DNA of 64,000 bases from Erwinia piriflorinigrans CFBP 5888 (GTDB lineage: Bacteria; Pseudomonadota; Gammaproteobacteria; Enterobacterales; Enterobacteriaceae): the NCBI RefSeq assembly GCF_001050515.1, contig NZ_CAHS01000021.1, positions 1 to 64,000 on the forward strand. Direction: 5' to 3'. Below, in pieces: positions 45,526-53,855 of this stretch. The translations under genes and the position numbers were made by a program. The notes below the pieces were generated by a model that did not search any database, had not been told where the DNA came from, and worked only from the letters and a program-made list of their open reading frames with translations. Position 1 is the stretch's first letter. Every line of letters starts with the position of its first letter.

Positions 45526-45770
45526 TCTGGCAAGATGTCGCTCACCAGTTGCATCATAGGGCTGTAGTTCCCTGATACACCTGCCTGTATTGCCTTGAAG
45601 TAAAACGTCTTGTGTTCATCCCATAAGCTGTAATCCAGCAAGCCTTTTCCTGCAAGAACCGACAATACATCACAAAGCAGCCGCGACAGGCGCCCGTTAC
45701 CTTCTCTGAACGGGTGGATCAAAATAAACTCCACATGGCATTCAGCCAGATAACTTACAGCTCCGGACGA
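45522..45770 (-). pseudogene. Fic-domain protein, C-terminal fragment
   Basis: The last 82 codons of a Fic (AMP-transferase) domain. The motif HPFREGNGR is complete and follows [11 protein letters not shown]; after it come LLCDVLSVLAGKGLLDYSLW and a conserved tail. The N-terminal half, including the substrate flap, is missing: at about 45,770 the sequence changes into a P2-type tail-sheath start. The open frame continues out of frame through that phage piece, giving a hybrid of 118 codons that is unlikely to be functional. Confidence 0.8.
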
Positions 45771-45780
45771 GCCAGCCATT

Positions 45781-45864
45781 GGCGATGGCCGAAGAGACGG
45801 TGAAAATGGTACGCGTGCCGTCGTTAATTTCGACAACGCGCACGCCATGATGATAGTCAGACAT
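45781..45864 (-). pseudogene. P2-type tail sheath FI, N-terminal fragment
   Basis: 28 codons reading [20 protein letters not shown] and further FTVSSAIA, close to the start of the complete FI gene at 57805-58977 ([20 protein letters not shown]). It ends where the Fic fragment begins, which marks a deletion or recombination point. It is the leftmost trace of the first prophage remnant. Confidence 0.8.
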
Positions 45865-46026
45865 CTGATGCACGCCATTAAGTGGGTGAGCTCAGATTGC
45901 CCGCTGGGGCGGAGCGGTGCATTCGGCTACGGTTTTGTTTGAGGATGAGCGTGCAACTATCAGGCAATGATCGTTTTACCATCCTGTGGCACTATAAACA
46001 TTCATCATGAATGAGAGGGAACGAGA

Positions 46027-46701
46027 ATGATTTCAGGAACGGCAGAAAAGCTAGATCCGGGTCGTTATTACACCTTTGAATCAAGATTACCTGAAGGGGT
46101 ATTTTTTGAGATCCGGCCCCGTAATTTACCAAGAAATGCCAAACCAGTGACGGATGAAACCAGCGGCATGTGTATTGGTTATACGGTAGCTCAGGCACCG
46201 GGCTTATGGCAGGTTCATGATATTGAAGGGCATTTTGTCCGTCTTGAAGAGGCTCCGCTTGAATCACCACTGATTGATCCTACTGATATTGCACTGATTG
46301 CCTTTGGTGTTTTCCGTATCCTTCGCACGGGCCGTGTATTATTTGAATAAGGTACGCGGGCAGCTATCTCCGCTAAGTTAGGTCAGGGCACAATTTCATT
46401 TCTGCGCGGCAGGCTTAAGATTGGTCTTCATGCGCGCAACCTTAAAATGACTGAAACAGCAGCGAAACATATGTATCAACCTAGCCGGTATGTACCTTTG
46501 CAAATTCAGGAAAGAACTATCCGATACGGCAGACGCATGCCTGACCCTCGCGGAGGTCAGGGGATGTTCAGGTACGAAACGGAAATTTATAAATTACGCT
46601 TCGATAAGCTGCGGCGAGAGTATGTCCACCAGAAGTATAAATTTGAGGTGGTCGTCAGAGAATCTGACTGGACAATATCTCATTTTAAATATTTTTATTA
46701 G
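46027..46701 (+). pseudogene. Polymorphic toxin split by an in-frame TAA
   Basis: A 224-codon frame with one stop codon (TAA, 46348-46350). The first part (107 residues, start behind GAGGGAACGAG) is a delivery or linker domain ending PTDIALIAFGVFRILRTGRV. Reading through the stop gives 32 codons of linker and then a C-terminal domain (from 46447) with TAAKHM, VPLQIQERTIRYGRRMPDPR and FEVVVRESDWTISHFKYF. That end resembles the small RNase-type toxin tips (DUF4258/BECR-like) of Rhs and CDI proteins. The toxin is inactive as written; an immunity gene follows 17 bases later. Confidence 0.65.
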
Positions 46702-46718
46702 CTAACAGGAAAGCTTCA

Positions 46719-47159
46719 ATGTTTGATATCAGGAATGAAGAGTTTACTTTCGCCATCGCTCCTTTTGAACGTGTCCCGGACAACGAAGCCGATCCTGTGA
46801 ACCATCACTGGGACTGGATACAGTCATGGGTGGAATTTTCTGTCAGTGGCCTGAAAGTGCAGTTCAAAACCGAGTTCACCGTTGGAGAGCTGAAAATTCT
46901 GAAAAAAGAATTTTCAGCTTTTCATCAGGCTTTGATTAATCAGCAAAAACTGAAGCCGTTTAACTATCAGAGTGATATTCATCAGCTGGATATGATACTG
47001 ACAAATGAACAGGGTATTGACAGCGTGACCGTCGATTTTATTCTTCGTCCAGAAAATCATGCTGACAGTGTCCAGGTTAAAGGCAGTTTCGGTCTTGATG
47101 AAAGCTTTTTCCCCGACATTCTCAAACGGCTGGATGAAATGATTGAGTGGCAGAATTAA
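46719..47159 (+). CDS. Immunity protein, WapI-like
   Basis: 146 residues behind AGGAAAG. Acidic, soluble and beta-rich: NEEFTFAIAPFERVPDNEAD, WIQSWVEFSVSGLKVQFKTE, LKILKKEFSAFHQALI and a final LKRLDEMIEWQN. The D-x-W-(x)2-SWVEF-type core is typical of WapI-like immunity proteins. Position right after the toxin domain fits. It is intact although the toxin is not. Confidence 0.6.
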   Translation: MFDIRNEEFTFAIAPFERVPDNEADPVNHHWDWIQSWVEFSVSGLKVQFKTEFTVGELKILKKEFSAFHQALINQQKLKPFNYQSDIHQLDMILTNEQGIDSVTVDFILRPENHADSVQVKGSFGLDESFFPDILKRLDEMIEWQN

Positions 47160-47221
47160 GCACTCTGACTTTTCACTTATTTATATAACAATCCACATTC
47201 GTTACAACGGGCGGTTGTTTT

Positions 47222-47353
47222 TCAGGCTGGCCTTTCCGGCCATACAATATCTGGCGCGGCGGCAATATCGGCGACCTGTACTGACTTCATCCACGCGGTG
47301 AGAGAAGCGTACTCCGCACCGATGTAATGTCCAGCCTCAGCGGTGTTTACCAT
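47222..47353 (-). pseudogene. Possible tail-fibre assembly (Tfa/gpG) C-terminal fragment
   Basis: 43 codons ending LTAWMKSVQVADIAAAPDIV then WPERPA. The pattern LTAW....V....APDI.WPE.PA resembles the end of Tfa chaperones. The match is short. In P2 order the assembly gene lies just before FI, as it does here. Confidence 0.35.
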
Positions 47354-47383
47354 GCCTGCATGGTGCTTGTTGGCCCCGCCGCA

Positions 47384-47692
47384 CTACGCCTTTTCACTTT
47401 CTGCCGCCTGGATAGTTGCGGTCTGGATGTCGGTTGCCTTCAGCGCACCGTTTTCCGGTTCGTACTCAATTACCGCACCACCGAGGCAAGGGACGATCGC
47501 CTGCTCACCCACGGATGGGGCATTCCACGTGCGGGTTTTACCCGCGCGGGTCGTCAGCCAGTGCAGCCAGCCGGTGGTGGTGTTCCCGGTCGCGACGCGG
47601 CAAAGCCCGTCGTCAAGATTGACGGCGACAACCGTGCCGATACAGATCAAGTTGCGCAGCAGGCGCTGGATGTCGGGGATTTGTGAGTTCAT
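47384..47692 (-). pseudogene. Baseplate spike protein gpV, internally deleted
   Basis: 102 codons. The first 70 match the start of P2 gpV (IQRLLRNLICIGTVVAVNLD, GLCRVATGNTTTGWLHWL, VGEQAIVPCLGG), then the sequence jumps in frame to AVIEYEPENGALKATDIQTA, which is normally about 35 residues further on. The C-terminal spike is also missing. A baseplate made with this protein would not work. Confidence 0.7.
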
Positions 47693-47781
47693 GATTAAAG
47701 AGTGAACTCATTAGGAAGTTAAGGCCAGCGCAAACAGCCCGTTGATGAATGAGTAAAAAAGCAGGCCCATGAAAATGGACG

Positions 47782-48138
47782 TCACCTCATTCTTTTATCG
47801 CTGCTTTTCAAATACAATGCATCAAGATCGGTAATTAAATTATAAAAACCCCGCCTTATCTGGCTGTATTTTAAATTATCGGCATCCTCAACAGGGATTA
47901 TTGCGTAGTATGGTGGGGATTCCAAGCATCTCAGTCTTAAAAATTGATATTCAAAATTATATGGCAATGCGACTCTGTAATCAGAATCACTTACCTTTAT
48001 ATAAATCGCCTTTTTTAGCAACCTGGAGCGCATATACGTGTCATGACAAAAGAAAGTATCCCGCGCATCCATAGGCATGGTTACATTGAAAACGATCTTC
48101 ATGGCATTCAACAGATTAACCTGATATATGGAACTCAT
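47782..48138 (-). CDS. Hypothetical protein of about 118 residues
   Basis: From the ATG at 48138 (MSSIYQVNLLNAMKIVFNVT). An upstream in-frame ATG at 48252 would overlap the IS3 fragment start. Contains an HDTYMRSRLLKKAIYIKVSD segment, LPYNFEYQFLRLRCLESPPY and a charged C-terminus. AT-rich, no good ribosome site, no recognisable family. It could be an orphan immunity gene. Confidence 0.4.
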   Translation of the reverse strand: MSSIYQVNLLNAMKIVFNVTMPMDARDTFFCHDTYMRSRLLKKAIYIKVSDSDYRVALPYNFEYQFLRLRCLESPPYYAIIPVEDADNLKYSQIRRGFYNLITDLDALYLKSSDKRMR

Positions 48139-48250
48139 TGTAATCCAGAAAAAAAAGACGGCATAAACACTGATCTCTTCCCTTTGTTCAGTACCGGCGT
48201 AAAGTGGTTTTTCCGGCCTTTCTTTCCCTGAACAAATGAGATCATCCGGC

Positions 48251-48355
48251 ATGAAAAAGACGCGTTATACCGAAGAGCAGATCGCTTTTGCCCTGAAGCA
48301 GGCAGATTCATGCACCCAATGCATGAATAGCTTTGATGAATCTGATTATCGGTAA
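48251..48355 (+). pseudogene. IS3-family transposase OrfA, N-terminal scrap
   Basis: MKKTRYTEEQIAFALKQAD is the start of OrfA of the IS407-type IS3 elements; the frame then runs 16 unrelated codons to a stop. No OrfB and no right terminal repeat were seen. The scrap marks an old insertion. Confidence 0.75.
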
Positions 48356-48364
48356 TGCCAGGCT

Positions 48365-48622
48365 TCACTTGTTCTCAGAGCGTGCCCTTGATCGATAGAT
48401 TTTGCTCACGACGGAAACAGTGACAACAGCCAGAACAATAGAGAAAAGGCCCAAAAAAATAAGTAGTGAAAGCAGAGGATTTAACATTCCCCCTAAGCTT
48501 GTGAAATCACTCAACCTCGCGAGCTGCTCGGATGTTAGTGCACGAAGAACAACCTCCGGTATAATTAGAAAGAAAATAATAACAACTGGAACATAAATCA
48601 GCGTTTTTTTCGTTTTTCCCAT
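48365..48622 (-). CDS. Small membrane protein of 85 residues
   Basis: Two hydrophobic helices (TLIYVPVVIIFFLIIPEVVL and LLSLLIFLGLFSIVLAVVTV) and basic ends. It is divergent from the gene pair at 48691-49574 with 68 bases between. Family not recognised; AT-rich codons suggest transfer. Confidence 0.5.
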   Translation of the reverse strand: MGKTKKTLIYVPVVIIFFLIIPEVVLRALTSEQLARLSDFTSLGGMLNPLLSLLIFLGLFSIVLAVVTVSVVSKIYRSRARSENK

Positions 48623-48690
48623 CTTATTTCTTGCCCTTGTTAGCGAACATGATCAAAAATTGGGTAAATGATACAACAAGGACCTAATGT

Positions 48691-49401
48691 ATGTCACAAG
48701 CCTATTTGCAATTGAAAATGCAGGCCAATAAGAAATTAGCTATTGCATTAACAAATTCACTTAATGACATCCATGCAGATCATATATCTACTATTGAAAA
48801 GATAAAACTGGGTGGGCAGCGGCTCATCAATTATGGTTCATGCCTCGTCCCGAATGAATATTATCGTAGTTCATGCCGCGATACATGGAGAGAAGACAAA
48901 AGGTTAGTGCTCGCGTTAGGTGAGATATATGATAGGAACGATGTTGCTTTGGATATGGTTGAAATATATTTCCGTAAAACCTTAACAAAACTTGGAGATA
49001 AAAAAAGCAATAACCTTGTGTCTCATATCCAAAATTTGTTAGGTAAAGCAGCAGAACATGCTTCAACCAAAGCCAGCAAGCTGGCTCTGTCATTAACCAT
49101 TGCCAATTTAGTGCTCGGCAGCACCGATTTCAAAAAAAACCATATAAAACTTGTTAACTCCTTCTCAACATGGTTTGTGAACGGAACAACGCTTTATGCA
49201 AAAGCACAAATAGCCGCATCAGCCGCTAACAGGCTTAAATTCCAAGACTATTCATATTATCAGGCCTTATGCAAAGAAAATATTGAAATGCTTTACTTTC
49301 TTATTGAATCTAAAATGTCTGAAATAATTTACCAGGTAAATTCTGGAGATAACAACGAAGAAAAAATCGCAGATGCTTTGTATGAGATTTTACGCAAATG
49401 A
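48691..49401 (+). CDS. Helical protein of 236 residues, unknown
   Basis: Starts MSQAYLQLKMQANKKLAIAL, basic and largely helical, with a mildly hydrophobic stretch ASKLALSLTIANLVLGSTDF and an ending with acidic residues. No catalytic motif is recognised. Its stop overlaps the ATG of a 58-residue membrane protein (ATGA), so the two form a unit. Small membrane partners of this kind are often immunity proteins, which would make this a toxin candidate; that is speculation. Confidence 0.6.
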   Translation: MSQAYLQLKMQANKKLAIALTNSLNDIHADHISTIEKIKLGGQRLINYGSCLVPNEYYRSSCRDTWREDKRLVLALGEIYDRNDVALDMVEIYFRKTLTKLGDKKSNNLVSHIQNLLGKAAEHASTKASKLALSLTIANLVLGSTDFKKNHIKLVNSFSTWFVNGTTLYAKAQIAASAANRLKFQDYSYYQALCKENIEMLYFLIESKMSEIIYQVNSGDNNEEKIADALYEILRK

Positions 49402-49574
49402 AACGTACAATTTTATGGTTACTCCAGTCATTTTTCTATTTGATACCTGCCGCAATCATTGTGACAGGCGTGTATTTATTTATACGATTCATCCCTGGCT
49501 ACGCAGCACCTATTAGCATATTATGGGTAATTATCGTTTCTTTAATATATATTAAATACAATAAATGGTATTAA
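49398..49574 (+). CDS. 58-residue membrane protein coupled to the preceding gene
   Basis: MKRTILWLLQSFFYLIPAAI at the start and a second helix around APISILWVIIVSLIYI. Two membrane helices with basic flanks. The ATGA overlap with the upstream stop means translational coupling. Too short for many gene finders. Function unknown; an immunity role is possible. Confidence 0.55.
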   Translation: MKRTILWLLQSFFYLIPAAIIVTGVYLFIRFIPGYAAPISILWVIIVSLIYIKYNKWY

Positions 49575-49631
49575 TAATATACTAAATAGCTGCGCGGAAT
49601 AGTAGATCGCTTAGAGGGAACTCTGCCCGGA

Positions 49632-50057
49632 ATGAGCTATGCCGATATCGCACCAATTCCCCGCGACGACTGATACAGAAAGTTATCCATAAAACGCGTG
49701 ATAAAGATCATGCCCGTAGACTGACGGCCGTGCTGATTCTGTATCGGGGTGAATGTGTCAGTGACGTTGCCAGAGCGCTGGGCTGTGCCCGTTCTTCCGT
49801 TGGACGCTGGATAAACTGGTTTACACTTCATGGCATCCACGGTTCGAAATCGCTTCAACCTGGACGCGGACGACGCTGGCCTTTTGGGCATATCTGCGCA
49901 CTTTACGTCAGTGGATAAAACACTCTCCGGGCGATTTTGGTTATCAACGCTCGCGCCCACACTGCGCATCCGTGACCCGCACAAAGAGGAAAAAATGTCG
50001 GCAATTAGCGCAGCACTGACATTTAGGGTATTTCACCGCGAAGGCAATACAGCATAA
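49632..50057 (+). pseudogene. IS630-family transposase remnant
   Basis: Pieces in more than one frame match the N-terminal region of IS630-type transposases: ARRLTAVLILYRGECVSDVA, then ALGCARSSVGRWINWFTLHG and RRWPFGHICAL, then in another frame KHSPGDFGYQRSR and further on PTLRIRDPHKEEKM. The catalytic DDE domain is absent. Frameshifts and an internal deletion make it dead. Confidence 0.75.
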
Positions 50058-50281
50058 TGATGTAAACATCCTTCCCCATGACTCAAGGAATTTGATAAAA
50101 CGGAATATGTTAAAAAACCGAAATTAATAAAAAACGGCCACTGTCACTTTTAAGGGAGTTCCCGTTTTCTTTTTCCTACATGATATTTCCGGCTAAATAA
50201 CCCTGCCGTTTCCGAAAAAAAATGGACGTACAGCAATTTTTCATCCCTGGATATCTATAAACCCTCATATTAACGATATAG

Positions 50282-50983
50282 CTAAAGTAAGGGATGTAAT
50301 TTTTTCCGTTCGTAACCCATAGTTATCGTATTATCATCATTTACAATATAAAAATCATATGGATAGGATGTTCTTCGAGGTGCGCCAATTTCTTTACGGA
50401 ATTTATTTTCTGAAAGGTATTCTTCAGAAAAAAAACCTAAACCGACAGTTCTGGCTTCCTCAAGTAAAAGTGGATAGTCTGTTTGTGGTTCTGGCTGAGA
50501 AATGACAACTCTCAGTCGCTCTCCATTTAAATTATGGAAAACGTGGAGTAATTCATGGAACACTACACACGCCTGAAATTCCACCAGATCCATCCCTTGG
50601 TCAAAGAAATATTCAACGGCGTCAAAATTGCAGTGAAAGTCGGAACCCGTTCCTCGAAAGTTTTCAGCATCTGTTTTGCAGTGTGGTTCTACCATTAACT
50701 CCTCAGAATTGAGAAATATCGCTAGTTTTTTTGATTTGAGTTGAGATGTTAATGCAATACATTTCAAAAGAGTGCGTCCAGTGTTCGTGGACTTGACCTT
50801 ATCGAGAGCAGTTTCGAGTTGCCGGTAGTTTTTATAGTCAGTCCCGATGAAAGAAAGCTGTTGATTGTTATTAATCCAGTTTACACCAGAAATTTTCACC
50901 AGAGACTGTATGTCTGAAGCCGGATCCGAAGATGAGGGCAGATTTAACACAGGTTGTGTCAGTTGAAGGGATGTGGGGCGCAT
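50282..50983 (-). CDS. NleD/HopH1-like zinc metalloprotease (peptidase M91), type III effector candidate
   Basis: 233 residues, almost the length of E. coli NleD (232). The zinc motif HELLH lies at residues 143-147, as in NleD (H142-E143-H146), within CVVFHELLHVFHNLNGERLR; LLLEEARTVGLGF supplies a likely third ligand. The N-terminus is Ser/Pro/Gln-rich (TSLQLTQPVLNLPSSSDPAS), typical of type III secretion signals. NleD cleaves JNK and p38 in host cells; HopH1 is the plant-pathogen relative. GGAG precedes the ATG. No clear hrp box was found upstream, so expression and secretion are open questions. Confidence 0.7.
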   Translation of the reverse strand: MRPTSLQLTQPVLNLPSSSDPASDIQSLVKISGVNWINNNQQLSFIGTDYKNYRQLETALDKVKSTNTGRTLLKCIALTSQLKSKKLAIFLNSEELMVEPHCKTDAENFRGTGSDFHCNFDAVEYFFDQGMDLVEFQACVVFHELLHVFHNLNGERLRVVISQPEPQTDYPLLLEEARTVGLGFFSEEYLSENKFRKEIGAPRRTSYPYDFYIVNDDNTITMGYERKKLHPLL

Positions 50984-51276
50984 GATGAACTCCAGGAGGA
51001 AGCGATACGTGGTGGTTGGCGGTATCTGATATCAAAAAGATAAAAGATCTGGAAGACGAATGAACGCCCACAATGAGTGACTTAACAATCTGACAGCGTA
51101 AGAATATCTGTTGATAAATAATCAATCTGGGAACTCAAAAAGGTGGGTCTGCAATCACTCTTGATTGATGTGTACGTCACAACAACTGGGGAAGACTTAG
51201 GATACGGGATGAGTAAAACAGGAACCTTCCCGCTGCTTTTTCAAGGAAGGCCCGGAGGAAAGATGGCAATGCAGGG
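50984..51276. other. Spacer upstream of the NleD-like gene
   Basis: 293 bases between two minus-strand units. I searched it on the minus strand for GGAACC-N15/16-CCAC (HrpL promoter) and found no match. No gene seen. Confidence 0.4.
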
Positions 51277-51819
51277 TTACAGGTAAGGATTCATTTTACT
51301 GATTAATACATCGCTCCTGATACCATCTACCTGTCCCTTCGGTCAATACTCCCAAAGACTCCAGTGACCTTTGCCCCACGGGTAAAGAGTATCGGGATAA
51401 TCAGGCTGCGTTCTCCAATGCTCAGGCTACATGTTTATTTTTCGGAAGAAGTCATCATGCATTTCCCATGCAACGCTATTTTTCCATGTATCTATGTTGG
51501 ATTTGATATATAAATTGCTGAAAGAAACGGGAAGATCAGAATCAATAACAAGCCGTATCAGATTGAAAAGGTTACCAGCCATTTCTTCTCTGGTGGCATT
51601 TGCATTGTTCCCCCTTTTATTATTAACCTGAAAAGCCAGATAATCTTTACTGGTAAACCCGACTTCTTTTAAGTTTTTAACAATCGTTTCTACCTGCCCT
51701 TCCGGCGTGCTCGATTTTGCACGGAAGATATGCCAGACACCCGAATGCAAACCTGTATCTTTGGATTTTCGGAAATTTTGTGAGAAAGTGGAATCAATAA
51801 AAGTTTTTCCTTCCCCTGG
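51277..51819 (-). pseudogene. GH25 muramidase, 5'-truncated and with two nonsense codons
   Basis: One continuous frame of 181 codons, interrupted by TAG (51427-51429) and TGA (51343-51345). It contains EGKTFIDSTFSQNFRKSKDT, GVWHIFRAK, a long helix region with ATREEMAGNLFNLIRL, then HWRTQPDYPDTLYPWGKGHW and SLWEY. This is the GH25 lysozyme pattern. The N-terminal strand with the first catalytic Asp is missing; a TAA precedes the remaining part. Such muramidases serve as T6SS effectors or phage lysins. The exported protein just upstream may be its immunity partner. Confidence 0.7.
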
Positions 51820-51833
51820 TTAATATCTCTTAT

Positions 51834-52238
51834 TTAATAAATCCCCGCATCACAAACCAGACCCTTCACATCTTTACCGGTAATGTTTTTGACAATATAA
51901 CTACCGCCATACGGGAAACTGATATGTAACTGGCTGGCATTATACACCGTATAACGCTGTTCTTTTTTATCATGAGTCACTTTCGCATCAGCTTCAACCT
52001 GTATTCTACCTTCTACCTCGGAAGGTAATTCATATTCTATCATAAAGGAAACGGTTGAGGGCGTGAACTTTGTACATCCATATTCGGAACCCAATTTTTC
52101 CGGGGATTGACTATAATCAATGCTAACAACTTCATCCTTCTTAAAATCCCAAGTCTTTTCATTAAATCCCGCGCAGGCAGAACCGCTAACGATAAATGCC
52201 AAAGTGGTGACTAAAAGCTGATATTTGAATGCCTTCAT
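51834..52238 (-). CDS. Exported protein, possible immunity for the GH25 muramidase
   Basis: 134 residues with a signal peptide (QLLVTTLAFIVSGSACAG). The mature part is beta-rich with two cysteines (YGCTKF and GLVCDAG near the end) that may form a disulfide. It ends 15 bases before the truncated GH25 frame. A periplasmic partner is what a secreted muramidase would need. Family not recognised. Confidence 0.55.
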   Translation of the reverse strand: MKAFKYQLLVTTLAFIVSGSACAGFNEKTWDFKKDEVVSIDYSQSPEKLGSEYGCTKFTPSTVSFMIEYELPSEVEGRIQVEADAKVTHDKKEQRYTVYNASQLHISFPYGGSYIVKNITGKDVKGLVCDAGIY

Positions 52239-52454
52239 TTTATATTCCTTTATAATTGATGGATTGTCATGTTATGGACGACTGTAACTCTTTTATTCTC
52301 TGTTATCTGACCGCAACGCTTTATCAACGCGGAGTCGTAAAGTATTCACAGAGTGAGATAATATGACCCGACGATACTGGCTGCGCAAAAAATAAATCGC
52401 AGCCCGCAACGCCATCCCTTTTTCCACGCCTCTGCCAGTTTTGCCGGAAACGGT

Positions 52455-52682
52455 TTAATTACCCGGCGGCGAAAGGCGTTTTTCCCGCGCCCCTTTCACA
52501 TGCGGCGGCGCCGAGCTGATTTTTGCCGGGCGACTGACCGACCTGACAAAACTTTCGTGGGTGACAAACGTATGCCCACATTCAATATTGGTGCACTGGT
52601 TGTAACGCTCTTTGGTTTCCGTTGAAACCTGGAAGCTGCTTCTTGTGTGGGCCGCACGCCCGCACAGTGGACAATTCATCAT
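52455..52682 (-). CDS. ogr: Ogr/Delta-like zinc-finger activator of P2 late genes
   Basis: 75 residues from the ATG at 52682. The zinc-binding pattern CPLC...C..(IE)C is in MNCPLCGRAAHTRSS and ERYNQCTNIECGHTFVTHES, almost as in P2 Ogr. Ogr binds RNA polymerase alpha and turns on the tail and head operons. It follows gpD as in P2. Its presence means the tail genes could still be switched on. Confidence 0.85.
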   Translation of the reverse strand: MMNCPLCGRAAHTRSSFQVSTETKERYNQCTNIECGHTFVTHESFVRSVSRPAKISSAPPHVKGAREKRLSPPGN

Positions 52683-52760
52683 GTTTTTACCTCTGCCAAT
52701 GGTTGCTTTGATACCGTACATCATATCGCAAAAAACCAATTTGTGAAGTAATAAATCCAT

Positions 52761-53855
52761 TTATGGTATTTTTAATCGCCTTTCAAGTTCCATACTGGTA
52801 GTAAACCCCTTATCGGCCGTCACGTTATGGGTCAGTTTGCTGATAATCCAGGTTTCATCATCTATGGGTGCTTTAAAGCCGCTGACCTTTATCATCATCT
52901 CCGTGTACAGCTCGGCGCGCCCTTCGGCCAGCAGCAGCGTGAAGGATGACACGCCACGCCGTATCCGTTCCCATTGCGCTTTCGCCGCCTGTAGCGCATC
53001 GTCCCGGTTGGCATAAGTGCGGTTCAGCACCAGCGGGTTTGCACTCTCTCCAACCAGCAACGGATTGCTCTCTTCGCTAGCCTCCGGCGCGGCGGGGGGG
53101 ATAGCAGTTTGATTTCCCTTCGCCGGCTGGCGTTTCTTTTTTTCCGGTTCGCGCGTGTCCAGCCAGTGAGCGCTTACCCCCGTCCAGCGGGTGCCGCCCT
53201 TAATGTCAAAGACGTGACCATCCCCAGCCCGGCGCGTCAGGGCGACGATCGGCAACAGCTTACCGCTGGCGGTTCTGCCCTCCCCCTGGGGCATAAACAG
53301 TAAATGACCGTCTTTGATGGCGGCGATCGCCCCATAGCGACTGGCCAGCCGTACCAGAAAACTGCCGTCGCTTTCGTTTGTCTGGTCAATATGATCTATC
53401 GGCTTGTCCTTCAGCTCGTCGCTTAGCGCCGGTTTTAGCCCGATCTTGCCAGCAATGTCCTTCACCACCGCGCCCAGCGTGGTTTCATGCCACGTATGCT
53501 CGTGCTTTTGACTCAGCGCGCTGCTGAAATCGGCGCTGCGGGCGGTGATGCTCAGGGTGTCCGGCGAGCCTTGCAGCGTGACGGCATCGACAACAAAGCT
53601 GCCTTTCGGGCACAGCGCCTGGCCCTTCCAACCCAGCTCAAGATGCAGGACGGCCCCCAGGCGCGGCATGACAATTTGCCCGTCGGCGTCGTCCAGCGTC
53701 AGTGTCAGATCGTCAGCGACAAAGCCACGGTTGTCGGTTAAGGTCAAATTTATCAGCCGCTTATCCAGCTCGCTGGTGACATCTTTATCGGCAATGTGGA
53801 TGCGGAATGCCGGGGTTTTGCTGCCGGATGCGATGGAATGGCTGGTCAGGTTCAC
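52761..53855 (-). CDS. D: P2 gpD-like tail protein (late control gene D)
   Basis: 364 residues. Matches gpD: FRIHIADKDVTSELDKRLIN, LTDNRGFVADDLTLTLDDAD, LDHIDQTNESDGSFL-type segment (DHIDQTNESDGSFLVRLASR) and the C-terminal ERRLKIP. gpD forms the hub that joins the tail tube to the spike, like gp27/VgrG. Its ATG overlaps the gpU stop by four bases. Confidence 0.93.
   Translation of the reverse strand: MNLTSHSIASGSKTPAFRIHIADKDVTSELDKRLINLTLTDNRGFVADDLTLTLDDADGQIVMPRLGAVLHLELGWKGQALCPKGSFVVDAVTLQGSPDTLSITARSADFSSALSQKHEHTWHETTLGAVVKDIAGKIGLKPALSDELKDKPIDHIDQTNESDGSFLVRLASRYGAIAAIKDGHLLFMPQGEGRTASGKLLPIVALTRRAGDGHVFDIKGGTRWTGVSAHWLDTREPEKKKRQPAKGNQTAIPPAAPEASEESNPLLVGESANPLVLNRTYANRDDALQAAKAQWERIRRGVSSFTLLLAEGRAELYTEMMIKVSGFKAPIDDETWIISKLTHNVTADKGFTTSMELERRLKIP

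Larger units (their letters stand above)
45781..47692. mobile_element. Remnant of a first P2-like prophage (V, possible G, FI pieces)
   Basis: Read on the minus strand the pieces are V (47384-47692), a possible tail-fibre-assembly end (47222-47353) and the start of FI (45781-45864). This is the P2 order V...G-FI with W, J, I and H lost. A toxin/immunity cassette on the opposite strand sits between G and FI, a place where P2-like phages carry cargo genes. Confidence 0.6.

Noticed and set aside
50984..51276. hrp box before the NleD-like gene
   Set aside because: No GGAACC-N15/16-CCAC-like sequence on the minus strand; nearby GGAACC on the plus strand is in the wrong direction and lacks the second half.
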